Source of the DNA: Oasisia sp. SBJ-2009
Lineage: Eukaryota; Annelida; Polychaeta; Sabellida; Siboglinidae
Reading direction: 5' to 3'
NCBI GenBank assembly: GCA_964017155.1
Contig: OZ024854.1
Coordinates: 18,161,555 to 18,225,554, forward strand
Length of the DNA: 64,000 nucleotides
This document shows, in pieces, positions 43,998 to 55,200 of the stretch (within the stretch, counting starts at the first letter, position 1; every line of letters starts with the position of its first letter). Position numbers and translations under genes: made by a program. Under the pieces are notes generated by a model. It had not been told where the DNA came from and did not search any database. It worked only from the letters and a program-made list of their open reading frames with translations.

Positions 43998-46140
43998 GTG
44001 AGTCAACCTCGCTGTCAGTGTACCACCTCGCTTTATTTAATAACATTTGGAATATAGGTCTCCTGTAGAAGAGCTTAGTCAAACAATCACTATTTCAAAT
44101 ATACAGATGACACTGCCCTTGTCGGCCTGCTATCTAACGACGAAACAGACCACAGAAGTGACATAGATCACTTTGTGTCATGGTGTCATTGGTGTGTGGC
44201 TAACTTTCTTGAGTTGAATGTTATCAAAACCAAGGAAATTGTAATGTTGTTTTGAGTGATATTTTTGTCAATGATTGGTTGGTTCATTCCAGGGCTTTAT
44301 GTAGGATAAAAGTATTGCCAATCACACATGTTTTGGTGGACACATGGATGTTAACTGTTAAGCTAGTTTACAAACTTTCAAATGTGCCTGATGACCTGAA
44401 ATGGGCTACAAACACACATGTGACACCATTTACACTCACTTTCAAGGCATAACTAACAATATCAATGGTTTTGGAAGACTTTTTTTTTGCTTCTTCAATT
44501 TTTTACCCGTCCACAACCCGTCCTCCATATTTCTACCCGTCCATATTCGTTTTTACCCGTCCAAATGACGGGTGGACGGGTCTCTAGATAAAGCTATGGT
44601 TCATTCGTTAATTGATATAGGTCTGATTTTTAGACTAGTTACTTGGTTAGTGTCACTCTTGTTTAGACAAGTACTGCATACATGCATACATTGCGATATC
44701 ATTTAACAGGTTAATACGCTTTTCATCTATTTTGAAACAGGATCCAATTGATATTTCTGCCATTTTACCAGTGTTCTAGATAAAACTTGTTATTCCATGC
44801 ATCAAATGACCGATACTGTGGCAGCCCCCAGGAAATTAGGACAGGGATATTAACTGCATGATGCCTGCAACCAATTTATACAGTCACTGACTCACATTCT
44901 AAATTAATCCTCTCTACGACTGTCACATGCATACTGAGTCTTCCCCAGTACAAAAAACAGTTATCTATGCGCTGCATAACTTTATGCAGAGACCCATCCA
45001 CCCATCATTTGGATAGGTAAAAACTGTTGTGGATGGGTAAAAAAATGAAGGAGTAAAAAATAATCTTCCAAAAGTGAGTGTAAATGGTGTCACATATATA
45101 TTATAGTCATTTAAAGTTTGTAAACAGCCTTAACAGTAACATCCATGTGTCCACCAAAACATGTGTGATTGGCAATAATCATGCATAATGTGCTGATGTG
45201 CTGTAATTTCTTTGCAGTGGTATATAAACTAGTTAAAAGTGAAACCTGTTACATCCAAAATGCGACAGGATTTTAGCATTGAAGCTTACTTGATTGGTGT
45301 AGACTGGGTGTCTCGCTGGTAAACAGAATGTGGTTCATTACCATCCTACATTTTCTAATAGAATTAAATGTAAATGAACTGAATTACAATTCTCAATACA
45401 CACAAAATCAATTACTTTAGTTTACCTTATATCGTCTATTACTATGCTACTTTACGGGTCACTAACAATGTTTCATAGATTTAGTACAACTCATTTCTGT
45501 TAATTTCAGCGAAGTTTGAGTTCAGTTACAGTGGTCAGTTACATTTTCACAACTTGATGGTAGTTATATTCTTCAAACAAACTGTTAGCTAAGTCACCAT
45601 GCACTGTAGAATTTATTGCAGTTAAAATGTTCACTTTTTAGAGGTATGATTACGATGTATATTTTTCATTGAACACAACTTCAATAAAGTAACGCTGTTT
45701 GTAAAAGAGAAAGATATATTTTTATACACAATAATGACAATATCCTATCACTGGGACTGCTCAAAGCAATATAATTATAGATTTTTCTCGCTGGCAGACA
45801 ACTCCAATCAAAAACTACCACAACGTCTATGGGAAGCATTCAGCCATGCAGCAATTAATGTCCAAAGTCTGTTCACCTGTATGCCCCATTGTCTAGAGTC
45901 AGCTACTCATTCATGTATCCGAGTGCACTGAAGCAACATACAGTAAGACAATTTGCCCATGATTCAATATGGCAAAACAAAATTCAAACACGTGTTCTCT
46001 AAACTGAGAATACGGTGCTCTAGCCTTTGTGCTACAGGTCTTTATGCAGGACCACATTGTGCTAGTCCAAACATGTAGTGGTAGACACAAAATTAGATAT
46101 GTGTGTCAACTCAACATTCATGGAAGCCAGTCCAGATGTG

Positions 46141-46237
<97 letters not shown>

Positions 46238-49200
46238 TGTACACCATAATCCATGCACACAAACAGATGACATCCACTATCAAAGCATAATTGACAATTT
46301 ATATGTATGCTTTCTGAAGACCATTTTCGCTCAATAAATAATTAGTCCATTACCCATCCACTGACATTTCTGCCCATCCAAAATGGACTTTTCCCATCTA
46401 AAGGACGAGTAGATGTGTCTTTTAGTCTAGATACATCTACGCTGTGCTCTACCCTTAGCTGAGAAAGAGAAGCCTTCCTGGTGTTGTAGGGGAGAGGGAC
46501 CCCAGCAAGAACATAGACTACCGCAGTCGGGGAGACAGCGGAACAAGGAAAGGCGAGATTTCTTGGTTTCTAGACCAAGTCGACTACGACTTCAATGAAG
46601 GTGTGTGGCATTCATGAGTAAGAAATCTATGCGAAACATCGTATTTAAAAGGCACAATTTTCAGCACGTAAACAGATATGTAATGAAACATGTTGGTTGA
46701 AATTGGATGGATACTGGATAAAGGTGTAATATTTACACATAGTTCATTCCTAGCCGATGTAATTGTGCGTAGCACAAATACAATACATTACAAAGTATAG
46801 TCGTTACTGTTATACTAATGTAATATGCATGTATATTGCTTATAAAGTGTATTGTTTAATTAGAATTGTTGCGATGTTGTTTCTTGGATCTAGTACGTAG
46901 AAGTCTTGTAGAAGATGAAACTTGGTGGGATGTATATTACTACATTTACTATATGTTGCTGGTAATTGTTCCATGCAACGAATGCCCCAGTTCTGGTCTG
47001 CTAAATTAGATAAAAAAGTAAAGGCAAGTTTTTATATAGCGATATGTGCATTTTGGGGTTAATATACTTTATGGAATTCATAATACCAAAATGGTTGGTA
47101 TATTACATTTAGTGTAGTAGTTTATTGTCAGTAACAGTACTGTAGAGGTGTAGGTACACTCCTTCAAGACACGTAAACCTGTCTAAAAGCAATTTACATG
47201 CACGCACTTATGCACGCATGTGCATGCATGCACGTGCACACTACATTTAGAAATATTAACAGAAAAGAAATATATTTAGCTTTAGTTTGGAGATCAATAT
47301 TTAAATAGAAATGTTGAATTTTATTTTCAGCCACAACAAAGGTGTGTTTTCGTTACTACCATGGAGGTACGGTTGACCTGCTTGCCAGCAGTGACACTAT
47401 CGCCATCAAGAAGAGACCAGAGCCACCACAGGTTTGTTTGTTAACCACATGTCATCATAGTGTAATCTGTTTAGCTTGAGCAACTAAAACGTGTAACAGT
47501 TTACTTGAACATTTCACTAAACATAACTAAACAAATTTATACAAACTAATAAGTTGTAGACAAGGCTGGAAAGGTTCAATTTGTTGGCAAATGGGACAAT
47601 GAACAAATATAATTGAGGCGGTACTTTTTGTAGTCATCATGATAACGCATAAACCATAAACCGCTACAGTGCTAGTAATGTACTATTCTTGCTGTTATTA
47701 AATGATAAATACCATGTCAGAGATCAAATTTGGTCCACAACACTGTGGCAATTGCCATAAATGTCCTTGGTACTTACTGTGACAAATTGGACTGTCACAA
47801 ATAGCCATAATTGTTCCCCCCAAATGCCTTAGTGCCCTACCCATGCCTGATACCAACTAAACTGAATTTGGCTGCATTTGTCACTTGCTGTGGATTCATC
47901 AGAACAGAAATTGAAAGAAATCATTGCCAACTGAGCCCGACAAAGACAGCATTCGCAAACTGTCTGCCACATGGCTGGTTTATTATAATGTGTGTTAGCG
48001 CCTGGCTGGCTGGTCCCGGAGATATTATGCTTTAGAAATGCTTGTAATAATAATAACAAATAATAATAACATCCCAAAATTATATCACTACTTATCTGTA
48101 AATGTGATAACACCGTCCGAGATGATGTCATTGTGATATGTTTGTGACTACTGCTTCTGTAGGGTGCCTCCTCTCCAGACGCTGTCCATGGACAGGACCA
48201 CTCCGACACCAGACAGCTGTGTCATGTGACCATCTCAAGTAAGTCCTCCAGACACTCCTGTCTTAAACAGAACATCAAACTATCAATGTGTGGTGATAGT
48301 CGATGCTGCAGTGCAATAAAGTAAAGTACAAGTAAAGCAAATGTATGTTCTTATATAGCGCAATATCCAGTCCTCAGGACTGCTCAAAGTGCTTTAAACT
48401 TTACTTCCCAGGCAGCAATCAAACACTGTCTCTCAACTTCTCTGGGAAGCATTCAGCCACACTGCAATTAACATATGGAGGTTGTGCGTACAGATACCCA
48501 CCACTGTCAATAGCCAGGTACTCATTCAGATAGCTGAGTGAACTGGAGCATTGTAGAGTGAAAAACTGTTGATAGTAATATAACTGTCTGTAGCTCTCTG
48601 AGTTATTACCGCACATAATCTCCAGTTATTACCGCACACAAAGTCGTGTTTCCGTTTCTACACTATACGAAGCAGGAACCATCGCAGCACTCGTTAGAAG
48701 TAATGAAGCATATTTGATTTTGTCAGTTTTGCTAAAGATTAATGCAGATAGCATAGTATGACTATTGTATGCATTTGGAAATATAGAAATAATTGAATTC
48801 TGAGCTGTGTGGAAGCATAATTATTTTATGAGTCCATCACTAGATACACATGGGCACCTACAAATAATAGGTGTCCAAAAAGAGGCAATGAATAAAAATA
48901 ATATTTTTTTAAATTTTTTATATTGTCTGAAAATATAGAATGTGTGTCAATAAACTAACAGTACAGCTACACACTGACTCAACACATAGCCCCGTAATGT
49001 GTAGAGTACTTATCTGTTAGTGATGACAGCCAGTGCATAATTATACACATGACAGATATGTGTAAAAATAAACTGAAAGAATGTCTTGCTACAATAATGT
49101 TAGTTCCAAATAATCCACCAGGTGGAAGCACTACAGTGTTGTCTTTGGTTTTGAAGAATTGCAAGATACAAAAGACAGCAGTGCATACATGTTATTTTTA

Positions 49201-52200
49201 CTATATACTATATTCTTAATGGACTAAAGTAAAAGTTCAAAATATTATTTAGTTACTGTATTTATGAATGAGCCCTGGCTTTGGTAGAATTGGTGGAATT
49301 TTAAATTATGTTTTTATCAACATTTAAATTTGTCAGGGGGTCAGATCTGCTACTCATAACATTCAGAAGAAACAGACTTACATGGATGACATTACTAAAC
49401 TTAGTTGCCCTTTAAAGTGATGCTCTTAACTTCATAAAACCAGATCATGCTTTCAGGACTTCACACTGCCTGTTTGGTGTTTCAGATATATCCGCCCAGT
49501 GTCTCAAGAAGGGTATGTTCTTCAACCCTGACCCCTACGTGAAACTGTCCGTACAGCCGGGGAACCGCGCCAGTCTGCCTCGACTAAGTCACCATGGCCA
49601 GCACGTGAAGACGTCCATCCAGGCTAACACCACCAACCCAGACTGGGCCACGGACCGGGTGAGCTTCTCATTCACTGCTTACATTTACTTCATGCGGCAA
49701 GCTTAAAGGGATACTCCGGTCTAGGGATGGGACGATTAATCGCGGTTCACGGTATTCGCGGTTTTAAGGCTCACGGTTCGGTGCACCGTCGTCAGTTTGC
49801 ATACCGCGGTTTTTTTCGATTTTGATAAATGGCACATCGTCATCGCCTAATCGGTGTTTCCGTACATGGTGAACATGGCCACCACTGAGAAACTTGTGTA
49901 CGATTAAAGTTAGAAACTTAGGCTAAGTATTAGGTTAGTTTAGGATAAAACCGGAATCCAGATTTAGCGACACCGCGATAGAATATCGACGTAACGCCAC
50001 GGTAATCTACGCCTACAGCCTTCGCGTAAGTCGTAACAGTCGCCGGCGATGTCAGCAAGATTTTGTTTTATAAATATTATTCGTCACAGCAATTTAAATG
50101 ATTTAATTTTATGACCTAGCGTATTTATATGTAATATGAGCTATTAGAGAGGAAGTTTCGTGGCTGTAGGAGGTCGTTTTCATGATTAGATCAGAAAGTA
50201 AAAGATCGTTTTGCGGCACTGGAAAGAAAAACAAAATGGCGACCGCGGTGTGATTACCCAGATGCCGTGAGGTCGCAGCACTTTTTAGCCCCTCAGACCG
50301 AATTTGAAATAAATTAACTGAGAATAGTATTTATATCAAATATTATTAAAAAAACAATTCAAAATGAGGATACTCTTTATCAGATATTTAAAAAAAAAAC
50401 AATTCAAAAGTAAACTTATACTGAAACGTCTCACACATAAAATAAACAGAATACATTTTTTATAAATTATTTTTATGTTGTCTCATTTATTATTTTCTCC
50501 TTATTATTTTGTGTATTTTACTACTTAGTGGTTGTAAGTGCCCCCTAGTGTTGATGTTAGTCGTTGTAAGCGCCCCCCAGTGTTGAATGTTGCAAACCCC
50601 TCACAAGAGACCACCCCTCTTTTAAGACCGCCCCATCCAGTTCACTCAGCTGTATAAATGAGTACCTGGCAATAGACAGTGGTGGATATGTGTACGCGCA
50701 GCCTTTCGCACATTAATTGTAGCATGTGGCTGGATGCTTCCCAGAGAAGTTGAGATGGTATTTGATTGAACAGGTCTGCCGGGGAAGTAATGTGTAAATG
50801 CGCTTTGAGCAGTCCTATGGACTGGATACTGCGCTATATAAAAACTTACCTTTTTTTTACCCTGATCTGGGGGGGGGACGGTCTTAAATGAGGGGTTCCA
50901 CTGTACTGCACTTAAAAAATTTCATTAAAAATGTTGTGTGATTGGTTATGAAAAGTATCGTGAATATATCGAACCGTGGGTCAAATATCGAAAATCGAAC
51001 CGAAAATTAAAAATATGTATCGTCCCATCCCTATTCCGGTCAGTGAGAGATTCACAGCATTTACTTACTTCTTTATAATATATTGGTTGTGTATAGTAAT
51101 TGTGCACACAGATCATTTTTAAACAATTAATTATAGTATATGTGTACAAGAAACACTGCATGTTGGATTCAGGGCGCTACCATCTTGAGACTTATGCGCC
51201 AGTGATGTAAATCGCTTACGTCACTGGCGCATGCACGTTCGAACGTCTTACGTCTGTCCAATGGTATTTGATGTATCCAGTAGGTCGCAGATTGCTTACG
51301 TCACTATCACAATTATTAGCAAAGATTCCGCCAATCCTTGCCTTTTTGAACAATGCACCATAGACGTAAACGATTTGGCTTTCGTTACTGGCACATACCG
51401 GGGGGTAAGTCTCAAGATGGCAGCGCTCGTAATCTAAGATAGCATGTTTTTGATACCATTAAACTATAACTAATTGTTTATTAACGATCTCTGTGTACAG
51501 TTACTAGGCACAACCAATATCGTATACATATGTAAGTTAATACTATGAACCTCTCACTGACTGGAATATCCCTTTAAACATAGATGATATATGTCAAGTC
51601 TTGAGAAGTCTTGGCATTTAACTCTTTACTGCGCAGACCGTCCAAAACCGCCCAACCCCTCGTACGCGCAGACAGTCCAAAACCGCCCAGCAAACTCACT
51701 GTTCATGGGCCTTTCGTTTACCGCGATCAGATCCTTCTTTTACATTAACCAGCCAGCTCAAACTGCTGACCTAAGCTCTTTGTAGGTCACGGAAACATGT
51801 GCTGTCGCCATCTTGTGAAAAACTGTTTTCGTTTGCGAATTAAGTGAGTTTACTTGGAAGGATGTTGAAGTGCGTTCGTCTAGTTGACCTCCGACATGGT
51901 GCAGCATTTGGTGGATATTACTGGGATTATTTCTCGACGATTTCGAGTCGGATATCGATGTTTGCAACGTGAATAATGGCGACAGTGATCACGGAGACCC
52001 TGTTATCGTCCATCTACGTTGTCTGTGCGACTTTTTGTTGTTGAGATACGAAGAAGATGACCCGACGGCGGCATGTTCGTTTCGCCGATATGCAGCCATT
52101 TTGTTGATCGGATCACCGTCTGTACTTCGTTTGGTTTATTTATTTTAGGGTATTTTATATTAATATCCACTACGGACACATTGCTTCTGATAAAGGAGCA

Positions 52201-55200
52201 TCTATTTGTGAAAGGAGTGTGCTATCCTTCGTTATTCGAGTGTTGATTTTACATACGAAAAGAACGTTCCATTCGGCAATATGATCATGAAACGATAGCC
52301 ATTTTGTAAATTCTGGCATGATTTTTGTCTTCAGTCGCGTTGGCGTTGTTTACAAAAATAATTATAATTTGAAAACTAACTGTCAAAATTGGATAAATGT
52401 TTTACTAGGATAAAACTAACATACATGGCTACATTAGTTCCACAGGATCACTGTTGTGCTGATGAAGGTGCTTATTTATTTTGTTATCATAATTGTTGAA
52501 GTTTGCTTCAAGATCTGAAATGTAATTGACTGCAACACATACATTTTACTAACATGTTTTATTCATAAAATCATTTCATGTACAGTGCAATTAATATCAT
52601 ATATTTTTTATGCATCGGTTGTCGAGTTATTCAAAAGTTAATTAATCTCGTGTTTTTAAGGCCACTTATATATCTTAAAAATTATTCAACATTTGAATTG
52701 TTAATAAAGGTCTTGCAAAGGCCGGTTAAACCAGGGCTAGGAGTTGGGTATAGTTCACTAAAGCTGGACTGCTGGTCCTGATACATGTTGTCAAAGGTTG
52801 TGTGACCAGATTGTGTTTGTCTGTAGGAATTCCCCTTCAAGGTTTTGCCAACCGACAGTGTGGAGTTTGTGGTGAAGGATAAGTTTGCTAAGAGTCGACC
52901 AACCATAAGTCGCTTCCTTGGCAAACTCTCAGTGCCAGGACAGAAGATAGTGGACAGCACACAGACAGGGTGAGTCATCCCACTTGTGACACCAATCAGG
53001 AGCTGCTGCTTCCATATGTAGTCAGGGCAAATCATCCCACTTCTGACACCAATTGGAAACTGCTGCTTCCAACCATAGTCAGGGCAAGGCACCCCGCTTC
53101 TGACACTAATCCGTATGTGTGTTATCTGACTTACCTCAGTACATAAATAGGATGACTCATCCCACTTCTGACCCCGTACTATAAGTAAATATTACCTCAG
53201 TATACAGAGAGTGTAGGCCATCCCACTCCTGACACCAATCAGTAAATGTTCTCTCAGTACACAGGCATTGTAACTTGTAAGCCATCCTAAATCTGACACC
53301 AATTAAAGTTTGGAAAACAAAATAGTAAGTAACTAGTAACTATTTGCTATTTTGTGCCATTATAATATTTTCTTTGCTGGCTATTTTATTAAGCCAGTCT
53401 TGTGATTTCTATGTACATTTTATGACACATGTATGTTTCTACAAATGGCCTATAAAAAAATGTTAGTGATAATAAAACTATAATACATGAAAAAGCATCA
53501 CAATATCAATAAAACATTCAATCAGTTAAAAATTAAAACTAGTTTTGCATTCCTGTTAATACTACAACACTGTGGCTTTAAGCCATCGTCTTGCTACAGC
53601 TATTTCCATCTCATACATGATACTTTATATTCATTAGTGGCTAGATCTCACAGACATCAGCATTGTGTATTGGTCCCTAGAGATGTAGTTCTCTCAGATG
53701 ACAGTGTGTGCATGATGTTTCACTGTGACAAGGCGGCCAGACAGTAAGGGCAATCAACAAAGGGAAATTAAGGGTGGAGGGGAGAGGAGGGTGATTGATA
53801 GCCCAGCCAGTCCAAGGGGAATACTGCTCTACAAATGTCCTATTAGTGGACTAATGTAATAGCTGCAGAACTACAACCTGCCACCCTCCTTATCCAACAT
53901 GCACCAGTCCATTACTATGGACATCTGCTGTGGGTCAGTCCATTCATGGTTGTGAGGGGTGTTTGCATTCGGGGTGTTTTATGGACTATTCCTGCTGTCA
54001 TCTTCCCTGATTATCCCTGGCTCATTGAAATGATTCATTGTCTTACTAGTCTCTTCCTTGGAATATTCTGTTGTTCATCTTTCCATCCCTTTGCGATATT
54101 CCGGTGTCCAACTTCCCTGCCTGGTGTGTCCCATTGTTTGTCTTGACTTCCTGAAGGATGCGTCTTCCAGGGGTGGGTAGCATATTCTTATAACGATGTC
54201 TTTGTTGTATATTTATATTTCAAAATGACGAGCCTTTCTTGGGATATGTTGTGTTTAGACTACGAACAAGGATGCATTAGATTTTTGTTTTCACCTTGGA
54301 GTTTGGAGGCTGCGCTAGAAAGGCATATCATGTAGCTATGATTGTTTCACTAGGTGCTCACTGAATGTAATGCTGTAATGCTGAGGACAGGCGTTATGTA
54401 ATACATCAGACTCACTGTCTGTCTTTACTGTATGTCAATTAACAGCAAAAGAAATATTTGTAAGGTGGTATTTTTAGAATGGTGATCATGCCGCAGTATT
54501 TCATTTATCTGTTTGTTGTCTAATATTGCAGCACATTTGTATTGCAGCACATCTGAGGTCATGAGTGATTATTCTAAGTAAATTACAAATTAATGACGAC
54601 TTGTGTATTTAAAAAAAATCACAATATGAAAGTATGCTACTAATATTTTTACAGAATTTTTTAACAATAACATTTATAAATACTGATCAGTTGTAGGCTG
54701 AGCAACACTTGAGCAGATTTTACAAATACCATGCCAGGCTGGATGAGTGGATGTGAATGATAAAGGTTGACTAACATAGGGTAGCAACTGTTCTGTGTGA
54801 TACTATAATCACAAATGTCACATGCAGCTTTGATATGTTGCAAACTGATGCCAGAATATATTATCAAACATTTATTTGTTTCAGTGCTACAACTTTAACT
54901 TATAACCTGATGAGAAGAAACCCTTCTGACAACGTTAGCGGCTACCTTGTGTTTACAGTCGACACCAGCACAAATGGTATTGGTCGACTTTCTTTCCTGT
55001 CACGTAATCTCTTCCCTCTCTCAGGTCTGCATCCTGCAAAAGGATTGGCATATTTTATATTTTTAATGCAATTTTTATAGTTCTTAATTTTATGATATTA
55101 TAAGTTTTGATGACTATGTTTCAATTTATTGTCAAGTACTTTTATAATTAATGTTATTGTTTTAACAGTTTTTTATGATACAGATATATTTGTGCCCATT

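Larger units (their letters stand above)
49707..51573. mobile_element. TTAA-flanked piggyBac-like MITE (outer layer of a nest)
   Basis: TTAA at 49,703-49,706 and 51,574-51,577. Ends AGGGATACTCCGGTCAGTGAGAG (interrupted after the GGTC by the inserted element) and CTCTCACTGACTGGAATATCCCT, inverted to each other. Subterminal inverted blocks GGCGCTACCATCTTGAGACTT (51,171) and AGTCTCAAGATGGCAGCGCT (51,405) support one symmetrical element. No ORF. HECW intron 5. Confidence 0.85.

Noticed and set aside
46029..46290. YIYIYI-type frames on both strands
   Set aside because: Simple translation of the (TA)n microsatellite.
46456..46490. splice acceptor CCCTTAG for HECW exon 2
   Set aside because: It shifts the frame and loses the DYRSRG motif; the GTTGTAG site 31 bases on fits both phase and alignment.
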